44,842 bases of DNA, from positions 1-44,842 of the forward strand of contig JAOAJI010000004.1 in the NCBI GenBank assembly GCA_026414265.1, in the 5' to 3' direction. Both the position numbers and the translations under genes were made by a program. How positions within the stretch are numbered: position 1 is the stretch's first letter; the number at the start of each line of letters is the position of its first letter. Source of the stretch: Microcaldota archaeon (lineage in GTDB: Archaea > Micrarchaeota > Micrarchaeia > Anstonellales > SKW190). Shown here piece by piece: positions 16,379 to 25,228 of the stretch. Under the pieces are notes generated by a model. The model was not told where the DNA came from. It was given only the letters and a program-made list of their open reading frames with translations, and made no database searches.

Positions 16379-17032
16379 TTATTTTTCTGGTTCATCTTTG
16401 TAGTTTGCAGTAGATGAAGCTGCATCACTTTCGAAAATTTTCAAAAATTTTTTAGCTGTGTTTTCGTCTTTGATATACACGGCAGCCTCTCTATTCCCTT
16501 TGAGAGCAGCTTCGCTTAAATTAATGGATCCTACAAAAACTGCTTTTTCATCAATAATAATAAATTTAGAGTGCATTACGTATTTACCAAAGTCCAAAAA
16601 GAGCACTTGTATTCCGTTTTTTCTTAATTTTTCAATTATAACTTTTTCATATTTGTCAATGTTGGCGTCAACAATTATTCTTACTCTTACACCACGTTTT
16701 TTTAGCTCAATAAGTTTATCTACAATATCATCTGATGTGATGCTATACACTTGTATGTCAACAAACCTTTCTGCTGAATCCAATATACTCAGTACGATAT
16801 TTTTTGAATTAGGAGAAAAAACAGTTACTATTTTGTCTTCTAAATTAGAATTAAGGTTAGAGTTTTTTACTATAAAAAAGTACCATATTAAGCAGGCAAG
16901 AAGAAAAGATGTAACAACTAATCCGAATAAGAATACAGGTGTGAATTTATTATTCTTAAACATCATCGAATTGATGCTAGGTAAAAAAGATTGATTAATT
17001 ATACTTTTTCTATTTCGTTTCAAAAAACTCAC
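16379..17032 (-). CDS. Membrane-anchored phospholipase D-like nuclease, single HKD
   Basis: One transmembrane segment (about 31-54, FTPVFLFGLVVTSFLLACLI) is followed by a PLD domain with a single HxKxxxxD motif, MHSKFIIIDEKAVFVGSIN (His154, Lys156, Asp161, GS-N at 168-171). Single-HKD proteins act as dimers, and the nearest relatives are Nuc-type endonucleases and mitochondrial PLD6. The substrate could be nucleic acid or lipid, and the catalytic domain should face outward. The track start is a GTG at 17032 overlapping carB by 23 bp; a double ATG at 16966/16963 just before the membrane segment is an equally good start. Confidence 0.75.
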   Translation of the reverse strand: MSFLKRNRKSIINQSFLPSINSMMFKNNKFTPVFLFGLVVTSFLLACLIWYFFIVKNSNLNSNLEDKIVTVFSPNSKNIVLSILDSAERFVDIQVYSITSDDIVDKLIELKKRGVRVRIIVDANIDKYEKVIIEKLRKNGIQVLFLDFGKYVMHSKFIIIDEKAVFVGSINLSEAALKGNREAAVYIKDENTAKKFLKIFESDAASSTANYKDEPEK

Positions 17033-20000
17033 TCAGCTCATTTACAGAAATTGATTTTATATCTTTTGAAAGCTTCTTTAACGATTTTAATAAGGCCAAA
17101 CTTGTTTCAATTCGTGTTAAGCAAGGTACATTTTTTTCAATAGAAGCTCTTCTTATTTTATAACCATCTGTAAACTGGTCATTTCCTTTATTAGGTGAGT
17201 TTATAACAATGTCGATAGTGCCATTTCTAATAAGTGATATGATGTTATTCATGCTGTCCTCAGAAACTTTGTTTACTTTGAATAAGTCTATGCTTTTATT
17301 TGATAGGTTTTTAACGATTTTTTCAGAGTACTCATAGGTTCCTAACGTCATATACAAGTTAACGTTTAAATCACTGATTAGTTCTAGAAGGTTTGGTAAG
17401 TGGTGCTTTTCTTTGTCAGATAGCGATATGGCAATGTTTATTTTTTTACCTGATTGAAGTTTTTTGATAGGCTCTATAAGTTTAGTATTGGCAGCCAATA
17501 CGGCTTTCAAAAAAGCGATATCGAAATCTTTTGCGATTCCTATGGTTTCTCCTGTAGATTTCATCTCAGGTCCTAGAATAACATCTGTGCCTTTTAATTT
17601 GATGAAAGGAAAAACAACGCCTTTAACTGCATAATGGTTAATTTTAGCTATTTCTTGGAGACCAAAGTCTTTGAGTTTTTTGCCAAGCATTATGTGGGTT
17701 GCTATTTTAGCCATAGGTACGTTAATTGCTTTGCTTAAATAAGGAATTGTTCTTGAGGCTCGAGTATTAGCTTCTAGTACGTAAATCTCGTCGTCTTTTA
17801 CTATGAATTGGATGTTAATAAGTCCTATGACTTTTAAGCCTAATGCTATTTTCTTTGTGTATTCAATTAATCTCCTTTGTATCTTTTCGGATAAAGATAT
17901 CGGTGGCACGACACAATACGCATCACCTGAATGCACTCCTGCTTTTTCTACATGTTCCATAATTCCTCCAATAAATACATCTTTGCCGTCGCATATAGTA
18001 TCTGTTTCACATTCAATTCCGTCAATGTACTTGTCGATTAACAATGGATTGTCTTTATTAATGTAGTCGCCTTCTGCAATTAGATAATCACGAAGTTCGT
18101 TTTCAGTAAATATAATGTCCATCGCTCTGCCTGCAATGACAAAGGATGGCCTTACGACTATAGGAAATCCTATTTTTTTTGCAATTTCTAATGCAGACTC
18201 TGTATCATATGCGATTCCGTTGTCAGGCTGTTTTATATTCATTGATTTTAAAAATTCCCTGAATTTTTCTCTGTTCCCTGCATATTCTATACTATTAATT
18301 GAGGTACCCAATATTTTGTCTTCATATTTGTTTTTTAAGAGAAGTGCCAAATCTAAAGGTGTTTGTCCGCCAAACTGCACGATTATTCCGTCAATTTTTT
18401 GGGTTTCAATTAAGTCAACGACTTTCTCGTAAGTCAAAGGTTCAAAAAAGAGCATATCTGAAGTATCAAAATCTGTTGAAACTGTCTCAGGATTGCAATT
18501 AATGAGTACGCTTATCATATTCTCTTCTTTAACTGCCTTCGCAGAATGCACACAACAATAATCGAACTCGATACCTTGACCTATTCTAATAGGGCCTGAA
18601 CCTATAATTAAAATTTTTTTCTTTTCTTTCAATTCTTCTTTACGTGTGACGATACCTTTTTCTTCAATGGAATTATTTTGTATACTATCGTCTGTGCTCT
18701 CAAAAGTAGAATAATAGTAAGGTGTAATTGCTTTGAATTCGCCTGCGCATGTATCAACCATTTTATAAGTGGCATTAATTCCTGCCTTCTTGCGCATCTG
18801 GTAAACGTAATCTTCACCTATCCCTGTTAATAATCCTATTTGATTATCAGAAAGACCTAATCTTTTTGCTTTAAACAACAAATTTTCATTAAGCTTGTTA
18901 TGCTTCAGTTCATACTCTGTCAAAATTATGTTTCTGATTCTGTGCAAAAACCATTCGTGGATACCTGTAATCTTGTGGATCTCATTAATACTCATGTTAA
19001 GCCTCAGCGCTTCAAAGATAGCAAATATCCTTAGGTCTGTTGGTTTTTCCATGTGATAATACAATTCGTTTTTGTCAAGTTTAGGCCATTTCATTTCAAG
19101 TGAATACAATGCTTTCATCAGTGCTTCTTCAAATGTTCTTCCAATTGCCATTACTTCGCCAGTAGATTTCATCTGAGTACCTATTGTTCGTTCTGCTTTT
19201 GGCATTTTATAGAAAGGCCATTTTGGAATTTTCACAACACAGTAATCAAGAGAAGGTTCAAAAGCAGCAGAAGTACCTGTAATTTTGTTTTCTATTTCAT
19301 AAAGATGATAGCCAATTGCGATTTTTGTTGCAACTCTTGCTATAGGATAGCCTGTTGCTTTAGAAGCTAATGCAGATGACCTTGATAATCTAGGGTTAAT
19401 TTCAATTACGTAGTAGTCTCCAGACCTCTGATCAAGTGCATATTGGATATTGCATCCTCCTTTAATGCCGATTTTGTCAACAATTTTAATTGAAATATCC
19501 CGGAAAAAATTTATCTCTTCGTTTGAAAGTGTTTGACATGGAGCTACAACTATGCTTTCTCCTGTATGAATTCCCATAGGGTCGATGTTTTCCATGTTAC
19601 AAATACATATCGCATTACCATTACTATCTCTTATCATTTCATATTCAAGTTCTGCAATTTTGCTTACGTCTTTCTCTATCAAAGCTTGTGATACAGGGCT
19701 CATGGTTAAAGCGATGTCACAAATTTTTTCTAACTCGCTTTTGTTTTTTGCAATTCCTCCTCCTGTACCACCTAGAGTGTATGCAGGCCTTACTATGACA
19801 GGATATCCTATTTCATTAGCAAAATCTAGTGCATCAGGTATGTTTGTAATAGCTTTACTTGGAGGAATACTAAGATTAAGTTCTTTCATTGTTCTTTTAA
19901 AAACGTCTCTGTCTTCACCTGCTATGATTGCGTTTATATCTGTGCCTAATAGCTTCGTTGAATATCTCTCTAATATTTTTTTCTCATGAAGTGCATAAGC

Positions 20001-20288
20001 TAAGTTTAAACCAGTTTGACCACCCATGGTAGCAATTATGCCATCTGGCCTTTCCTTTTCGATAATGGCTTCTAAGACTTCTGGTAAAAGCGGTTCTAAA
20101 TAAATTTTATCTGCAGTTAGTCTATCTGTTTGAATCGTGGCAGGATTAGAATTAACTACAACTACTTTTATGCCCTCTTCCTTAAGAGCCTTGCATGCCT
20201 GTGAGCCTGAATAATCGAATTCAGCAGCTTGACCTATTACTATAGGGCCTGAGCCTATGACTAGCACTTTGTCTAATCTCTCTCTCAT
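17010..20288 (-). CDS. carB: Carbamoyl-phosphate synthase large subunit
   Basis: Makes carbamoyl phosphate from bicarbonate, ammonia (from CarA) and two ATP. The full-length 1092-aa protein has two ATP-grasp halves: KVLVIGSGPIVIGQAAEFDYS near the N-terminus and its internal duplicate ILIIGSGPIRIGQGIEFDYC at about 570. Substrate motifs MKSTGEVMAIG and MKSTGETIGIA occur once in each half. The C-terminal 140 aa form the MGS-like regulatory domain (MTLGTYEYSEKIVKNL). The start is ATG 20288 after a GAGGAATTCT Shine-Dalgarno; the track used the in-frame TTG at 20300. argF ends 25 bp upstream. Confidence 0.96.
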   Translation of the reverse strand: MRERLDKVLVIGSGPIVIGQAAEFDYSGSQACKALKEEGIKVVVVNSNPATIQTDRLTADKIYLEPLLPEVLEAIIEKERPDGIIATMGGQTGLNLAYALHEKKILERYSTKLLGTDINAIIAGEDRDVFKRTMKELNLSIPPSKAITNIPDALDFANEIGYPVIVRPAYTLGGTGGGIAKNKSELEKICDIALTMSPVSQALIEKDVSKIAELEYEMIRDSNGNAICICNMENIDPMGIHTGESIVVAPCQTLSNEEINFFRDISIKIVDKIGIKGGCNIQYALDQRSGDYYVIEINPRLSRSSALASKATGYPIARVATKIAIGYHLYEIENKITGTSAAFEPSLDYCVVKIPKWPFYKMPKAERTIGTQMKSTGEVMAIGRTFEEALMKALYSLEMKWPKLDKNELYYHMEKPTDLRIFAIFEALRLNMSINEIHKITGIHEWFLHRIRNIILTEYELKHNKLNENLLFKAKRLGLSDNQIGLLTGIGEDYVYQMRKKAGINATYKMVDTCAGEFKAITPYYYSTFESTDDSIQNNSIEEKGIVTRKEELKEKKKILIIGSGPIRIGQGIEFDYCCVHSAKAVKEENMISVLINCNPETVSTDFDTSDMLFFEPLTYEKVVDLIETQKIDGIIVQFGGQTPLDLALLLKNKYEDKILGTSINSIEYAGNREKFREFLKSMNIKQPDNGIAYDTESALEIAKKIGFPIVVRPSFVIAGRAMDIIFTENELRDYLIAEGDYINKDNPLLIDKYIDGIECETDTICDGKDVFIGGIMEHVEKAGVHSGDAYCVVPPISLSEKIQRRLIEYTKKIALGLKVIGLINIQFIVKDDEIYVLEANTRASRTIPYLSKAINVPMAKIATHIMLGKKLKDFGLQEIAKINHYAVKGVVFPFIKLKGTDVILGPEMKSTGETIGIAKDFDIAFLKAVLAANTKLIEPIKKLQSGKKINIAISLSDKEKHHLPNLLELISDLNVNLYMTLGTYEYSEKIVKNLSNKSIDLFKVNKVSEDSMNNIISLIRNGTIDIVINSPNKGNDQFTDGYKIRRASIEKNVPCLTRIETSLALLKSLKKLSKDIKSISVNELSEFFETK

Positions 20289-20313
20289 AGAATTCCTCAA
20301 AATGGTTGTTTAG

Positions 20314-21240
20314 CTAGTTTGAAAATATATACTCTAGTAATGCCTTATGCAAGTGTAACTTATTTTCTGATTGCAGAAATATTACGTTCGAATATTTTTC
20401 AATAATTGAATCTGTTATTTCAAAGTTTCTGTATGCAGGTAAACAATGCATGACAATGACATTTTTGTTCGCTTTCTTGATAACTGAGTCATTTACTTGA
20501 TATGGCAACAACTCTCTAATTCTCTCGGCTTTTTCATGTTCAATCCCCATACTTATCCACGTGTCAGTATAAATAATGTCTACTCCTTCTGCTCCTTTGA
20601 TTGGGTCAGTTTCTATTTCCAAGTTACCATATTTTTTAATCAATGTCCTGTATTCTTCGTTACTAGCATATTTCTCAGGAGATACAATTCTTACTTTTAA
20701 GCCGAACATAGCAGATACAACTAACAAAGAATTAGCAACGTTGAAATTAGCATCGCCATAGAACGCAAGTACATTTCCTTTTTTCAAATAACCGAGTTCT
20801 TTCAATGTCATCATGTCGCTTAGTGCTTGACACGGATGCTCTTTATCAGTTAAGCCATTAATAACAGGTATCGTAGAATATTTAATTAATTCATCAAGAT
20901 CGTTGTGCTTGTATAGCCTAACAACAAGCCCTTTTACGTAAGAATTAAGCACACGCATAAAATCTTTCATTGGTTCTCCTCTAGTAAGTTGTGTGGTAAC
21001 TTGGTCAAGGTAGATAGGAATCCCACCTAACGAACTTATTGCTACTTCAAAAGAAATTCTTGTACGCGTTGATGGCTTTTCAAAAAGCATGCAAATGTGA
21101 CTATTTCTTAGTAAATCTGATCTGTAGTTATTTTTTTTCATTTCAATAGCTCTATCTATGATTTTTTCTATCTCCTTTTTCGAGAAATCTGTAACTTTGG
21201 TAAAATGTCTAAAATTATTCATCATTTCAACCACTTCCAT
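20314..21240 (-). CDS. argF: Ornithine carbamoyltransferase
   Basis: Joins carbamoyl phosphate and ornithine to citrulline. The carbamoyl-phosphate loop FEKPSTRTRISFE, the HPCQALSDMMTL block and the ornithine-specific HCLPAYR are present, as is DTWISMGIEHEKAERI, close to the OTC pattern D-W-SMGxE. The HCLPA motif separates it from aspartate carbamoyltransferase. The length is about 308 aa. It sits between carA and carB, so the carbamoyl phosphate made here is probably meant for arginine. The start may be ATG 21240 or the double Met at 21225, which follows AGTGGTTGA. Confidence 0.95.
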   Translation of the reverse strand: MEVVEMMNNFRHFTKVTDFSKKEIEKIIDRAIEMKKNNYRSDLLRNSHICMLFEKPSTRTRISFEVAISSLGGIPIYLDQVTTQLTRGEPMKDFMRVLNSYVKGLVVRLYKHNDLDELIKYSTIPVINGLTDKEHPCQALSDMMTLKELGYLKKGNVLAFYGDANFNVANSLLVVSAMFGLKVRIVSPEKYASNEEYRTLIKKYGNLEIETDPIKGAEGVDIIYTDTWISMGIEHEKAERIRELLPYQVNDSVIKKANKNVIVMHCLPAYRNFEITDSIIEKYSNVIFLQSENKLHLHKALLEYIFSN

Positions 21241-21282
21241 ATCATATCAAAAATTTATTCGTTAAGATTCATTAACATGTTA

Positions 21283-22356
21283 CTATAATTTTTTAACAAA
21301 CTCATCAAAAATCCATTTAGTGTCAAAAGTTCCTGGTCTTGCTTCAGGATGGAACTGAACAGAAGCAACGTCTAGTTCCTTGTGCTTTAAGCCTTCTATT
21401 GTTTTATCGTTCAAATTTATCATCCATACTTCCAGTTCTTTTGGAAGTGTGGTTTTTTCAACAGCATATCCGTGGTTATGAGTTGTTACATACACTCTAT
21501 TACTAAAAAGATCCAAGCATGCTTGGTTAACACCTCTGTGACCAAACTTAAGTTTGAATGTTTTTCCTCCAAATGCGTGGCCAATTAACTGATTACCTAA
21601 ACATATCCCAAAAATAGGATAATCTTTAGCAATAACAGGTATCTGCTCATATATGTATTTGAGTTCTGCTGGATTTCCTGGGCCATTAGTATAAAATACT
21701 CCATCAGGATTTATGTCTTTGATTTCTGTGCTTGTAATGTTACATGGCGCCAAGATAACCTGACAGTTTCTTTGTAAAAGTTCATTCACTATGCCTGATT
21801 TCGCTCCGCAGTCTACTACTAATACCATTTTGCTTCCATTACCAATGTATTTTATCTCTTTAATCGATACTTCTTTCACGTAATCAATTTCTTCGTAGTT
21901 AAACATTGTTATTCTGTTGTAGAATAACTTGTAATCTATTTCATTCAAACTGTCTTTTGATGTCTTCAAAAAAGCTTTCATTACACCTCGTTCACGTATT
22001 TTAGTGACTAAAGATCTTGTATCAATCTCATAAATACCAGGCACATTGTACTGTTTAAGGAACTCGTCTAAAGACATGGAAGATTTTCTGTGATAATAAT
22101 AATGAGACAAGTCTCTGATTACATAGCCTTCAACATACACTTTTTTGCCTTCATTGAAGTCCTTGGCAATTCCGTAATTTCCTATCATTGGATATGTAGA
22201 AATTAGAATTTGACCAGCATAACTAGGATCAGTTAGTGACTCTTGGTATCCAACCATAGATGTAGTAAATACGAGTTCTCCAACTTTTTCTGTTTCAGCG
22301 CCAAATCCTTTACCGAAATAAACGCTACCGTCATCAAGAACAAGGATACCGTACAT
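21283..22356 (-). CDS. carA: Carbamoyl-phosphate synthase small subunit
   Basis: Glutaminase subunit that feeds ammonia to CarB. The N-terminal CarA-specific domain shows GYQESLTDPSYAGQILISTY. The class I amidotransferase domain has the nucleophile elbow GICLGNQLIGHAFGG and the His/Glu pair in SVQFHPEARPG. The track's GTG start at 22368 is part of a GTGAT Shine-Dalgarno; ATG 22356 (MYGILVLDDG) gives 357 aa, typical. First gene of the unit, behind a TTTAAAAAAT promoter. Confidence 0.95.
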   Translation of the reverse strand: MYGILVLDDGSVYFGKGFGAETEKVGELVFTTSMVGYQESLTDPSYAGQILISTYPMIGNYGIAKDFNEGKKVYVEGYVIRDLSHYYYHRKSSMSLDEFLKQYNVPGIYEIDTRSLVTKIRERGVMKAFLKTSKDSLNEIDYKLFYNRITMFNYEEIDYVKEVSIKEIKYIGNGSKMVLVVDCGAKSGIVNELLQRNCQVILAPCNITSTEIKDINPDGVFYTNGPGNPAELKYIYEQIPVIAKDYPIFGICLGNQLIGHAFGGKTFKLKFGHRGVNQACLDLFSNRVYVTTHNHGYAVEKTTLPKELEVWMINLNDKTIEGLKHKELDVASVQFHPEARPGTFDTKWIFDEFVKKL

Positions 22357-22384
22357 TATGTAAATCACTCTTATGTATTTAGTA

Positions 22385-22394
22385 ATTTTTTAAA
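22385..22394 (-). promoter_or_regulatory. Candidate TATA box of the carA-argF-carB unit
   Basis: On the minus strand GGAAGTTTAAAAAATTA is a good BRE/TATA pair. Its centre lies about 34 bp before ATG 22356, predicting a leader of under 10 nt. Confidence 0.45.
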
Positions 22395-22469
22395 CTTCCC
22401 CCTTAAGAATAAAGGATATTTTATTTAAAAATGTTTGTAAAAAAACTTGACAATCAACTGAGTCAGGTA

Positions 22470-22501
22470 TGTCATTTATTCGACTTGTCATTTATTTGAC
22501 T
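22470..22501 (+). promoter_or_regulatory. Tandem 16-bp dyad repeat, possible operator of the ABC operon
   Basis: Two adjacent 16-bp units, TGTCATTTATTCGACT and TGTCATTTATTTGACT, differ at one base. Each contains a GTC(A)-N6-(T)GAC dyad. A related TTGACAATCAACTGAGTCA lies just upstream (from about 22448). They stand about 20 bp before the ABC operon TATA box and about 75 bp before carA's, a position suited to a regulator. Confidence 0.5.
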
Positions 22502-22521
22502 ATTCAAAAAAAGTAAGATTA

Positions 22522-22530
22522 TTATATAAA
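22522..22530 (+). promoter_or_regulatory. Candidate TATA box of the ABC exporter operon
   Basis: TTATATAAA predicts transcription start near 22553 and a leader of about 25 nt to ATG 22578. A second TATA-like ATATAAAAA sits at about 22550. Confidence 0.4.
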
Positions 22531-22577
22531 AAATCGTTATTATTCGCAGATATAAAAATCAGTTCAAATTGATTATT

Positions 22578-23558
22578 ATGAATCATAAAAAATATTCATC
22601 TAGAAATCCTATTATAAAACTGGTTAACATTTCAAAGAGATTTAATGGCTTTGTAGCAGTCAAAAACATCAATTTTGAAATAAGAGAAGGCGAAGTCTTT
22701 GGATTGGTAGGACCTAATGGTGCAGGTAAGAGCACTATAGTAAAAATGCTCTGTACAATTTTAGAGCCATCTGAAGGATCAGGCATTGTAGATAACCTTG
22801 ATCTGTCAGTCGATGGAGAAAGATTGAGAAAAATAGTTGGTTACTTGCCTGAAGAGCCAAGAGTTTATGACTATATGACTGTAATGGAATACTTAAGGCT
22901 TTTCTCATCTATGTATGGTGTTAGTGATGACAAAATCTTCGAGCTTCTGAAAAAATTTGATGTTTATGAACACAAAGACAGGTTAATGGGTGATCTTTCA
23001 AAGGGTCTAAAGCAGAGAGTATCTATATGCAGGGCTTTGTTGCATGATCCAAAGATACTTATATTGGATGAGCCAACTATGGGTCTTGATCCTGCTACAG
23101 CCAGAGAACTAAGAGAAAAGATTTTCGAATTAAAAAAATCTGGTAAAACAGTGATCATATGCACACATTACATGGACGAGGCAGATTTTCTTTGTGATAG
23201 GGTTTGCATAATTAACAATGGAGAAATTATTGCAATAGACTCTCCTGAAAATCTCAAAATGATGATAAAAAAGGATTCTGAAACTGAAGTGGTTTTTGAA
23301 GGCGATGAAAAAGTATTACAACAATTAGAAAAAAGATTCAAGAAAAGAGGTAGGGCATTTATAATTTCTGGAGATAGTCAAGAATCAAACCTAAAGACAA
23401 TTGAAGAGCTGAAAAAAGCATATTCTTTGAAGATTATTGAACTTAAAACAGTCTTGCCTTCATTGGAGACTGTGTTTGTTGAGTTGATAAAGAATCAAAA
23501 TAGTTACGTTGGAAATAACATCATTAAACCTACCGAAAAATCAAGGACAGACACTTAA
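22578..23558 (+). CDS. ABC transporter ATPase, drug/Na+ exporter type
   Basis: Nucleotide-binding subunit of an ABC-2 exporter. Walker A GPNGAGKST (about 45-53), the signature LSKGLKQRVS, Walker B ILILDEPTMGLDP and the H-loop THYMDEAD are all intact. The C-terminal 70 residues resemble the regulatory extension of the NatA/CcmA-like group. The start is ATG 22578; the track used TTG 22569. First of three genes on one transcript with two permeases downstream (gaps of 27 and 8 bp). Confidence 0.93.
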   Translation: MNHKKYSSRNPIIKLVNISKRFNGFVAVKNINFEIREGEVFGLVGPNGAGKSTIVKMLCTILEPSEGSGIVDNLDLSVDGERLRKIVGYLPEEPRVYDYMTVMEYLRLFSSMYGVSDDKIFELLKKFDVYEHKDRLMGDLSKGLKQRVSICRALLHDPKILILDEPTMGLDPATARELREKIFELKKSGKTVIICTHYMDEADFLCDRVCIINNGEIIAIDSPENLKMMIKKDSETEVVFEGDEKVLQQLEKRFKKRGRAFIISGDSQESNLKTIEELKKAYSLKIIELKTVLPSLETVFVELIKNQNSYVGNNIIKPTEKSRTDT

Positions 23559-23585
23559 TAATGCATTTTTTATTTAGTGATTCTA

Positions 23586-25220
23586 ATGATTTTGAAGTTG
23601 CGCAAAGAATTTTTCGTATTTTTTTTTAACGAATTTAAGAACATTATTGAAGTAAGATATTTGCTTTCAATTTTGATAACATTGTTGATAACAGTTGCTT
23701 TGTCTAATACGATGTTAGATATTTCTAAAGCTTTTAAAGAAGGCGAGCTTGCATCAGCTTTACCTATTGTAACAAAACTGGCAACATTAGGGATAGTAAA
23801 TGATACAGAAAGGCCTCTCATTAACGAAATTCAAAAGAGTAATTCTCTGTATGTTATTTACTACGATTCTCTAGATAAAGCGTATATAGACCTTAACAGT
23901 AATTTAATCCACGCAGTTCTTATTATCAACAATAATTCAATCACACTGGTCTTAGGTAACAACAAGATGAATACCTTCATTGAGCAAGTTATAAGAACAA
24001 CAATTGACAAACATTTGCGAAAAGACAGTCCTGCCTTTGAACTCAAAGATGATGTAGGTTTAGAAGAATTGCTTAAAGGTATTTTACTTCCTATCATGCT
24101 TTTTTCTCCTCTATTCTTGTTTTCTATACCTATTATCCAATCAGTTGCGTATGACAGAGAAAACAAATTATTAGAAATATTGTACACTCTTAATATAAGT
24201 AAGTCACAAGTTTATTTGGGCAAGCTTTTTGCAGCAATAATTTTTTCTTCTATGCTGTGTTTTCTATGGTTGCTCATACTACAATTTGTAGGATATAAGA
24301 CATACAATTTCATTGAGGTATACATTATTGTAGTGTGTGTAGCTGCATTAATTGTTTCAATAAACGGGATGATATCAACAATTTCAAGTTCAGTGCAAGA
24401 AGCAAGTTTAAGCGCTTCTATAGTTAGCACAATCATATTTGTAATTCTTTTCGGTTCTATGTTATTTAAACTGATTAAACCTTTGGAAAGCATCTCTAAT
24501 CTAACACCTACAACGTATATTTCATCTTCTGTATCGCAATATCAGACCAATTTTCCATTTTTTCCATTATTCTTTATTATTGTATTGATTGCTGTATTTG
24601 TTCTTATGGGCACTGCTGCATTCATTACTGAAAAATTTGCATTCAGTCAAAAACCTGGTATCGATGAGATATTTACTGGAACTATGAGCCTCATTCATAA
24701 TGATGTTCTTAGAAGGATCATAGCAGCACTTTTTTCTTACATAATAACGATACCGATACAGGTTTTGCTGGTACTGACAATTTTCTTCTTGGCTTTTTCT
24801 ATAGGCTTTTACAGATTTTTAACAGTTCTTGATCTCTTTGCTATAATCGCCATAGTATTATTTTCTTCATCAGAGGAATTGATGAAAGGTTATTCTGTCA
24901 GAGCAATTATAAACTCTAAATCTAATGCAACTAAATTTGATCAGTTTACAGGTTTAAAAGAAGGCTTCTATATTGGCTTGTTGTTCGGTGTCTTTGAGTT
25001 ATTAACGTTCATATTACTAGCTAACGTATCTGCAGACGTTGTATTAAGACGATTGTTATTTCCGAGATTAGTAGCCCTTGTAATACATACGCTATCTTCG
25101 TCTGTTCTAGGAGCAATGCTTGCCTCAGGTAATAGCTTTACTAAATCATTTTTCTTTGCGTCAATTATACATTCATTTTATAACCTTACTCTATACGCAA
25201 GGATGAGAAATTTTTTCTGA
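23586..25220 (+). CDS. ABC-2 permease fused to a PrsW-like intramembrane protease
   Basis: The N-terminal 360 residues have the ABC-2 layout: one membrane segment (about 27-45), an extracytoplasmic domain, then five or six membrane helices, with SVAYDRENKLLEILYTLNIS as the typical cytoplasmic loop. The last 170 residues are a second membrane domain with PrsW-family protease motifs: SSEELMKG (EExxK, about 432-438 in track numbering), FGVFELLTF, HTLSSSVLGAMLASG (His504) and HSFYN (His532). PrsW metalloproteases cleave membrane anti-sigma factors in bacteria. The start is ATG 23586; GTG 23577 is the in-frame AGTGAT Shine-Dalgarno. Confidence 0.75.
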   Translation: MILKLRKEFFVFFFNEFKNIIEVRYLLSILITLLITVALSNTMLDISKAFKEGELASALPIVTKLATLGIVNDTERPLINEIQKSNSLYVIYYDSLDKAYIDLNSNLIHAVLIINNNSITLVLGNNKMNTFIEQVIRTTIDKHLRKDSPAFELKDDVGLEELLKGILLPIMLFSPLFLFSIPIIQSVAYDRENKLLEILYTLNISKSQVYLGKLFAAIIFSSMLCFLWLLILQFVGYKTYNFIEVYIIVVCVAALIVSINGMISTISSSVQEASLSASIVSTIIFVILFGSMLFKLIKPLESISNLTPTTYISSSVSQYQTNFPFFPLFFIIVLIAVFVLMGTAAFITEKFAFSQKPGIDEIFTGTMSLIHNDVLRRIIAALFSYIITIPIQVLLVLTIFFLAFSIGFYRFLTVLDLFAIIAIVLFSSSEELMKGYSVRAIINSKSNATKFDQFTGLKEGFYIGLLFGVFELLTFILLANVSADVVLRRLLFPRLVALVIHTLSSSVLGAMLASGNSFTKSFFFASIIHSFYNLTLYARMRNFF

Positions 25221-25228
25221 GTGGTTTT

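Noticed and set aside
17803-19989. Several plus-strand ORFs inside carB
   Set aside because: All are shadows of the intact 1092-aa carB frame.
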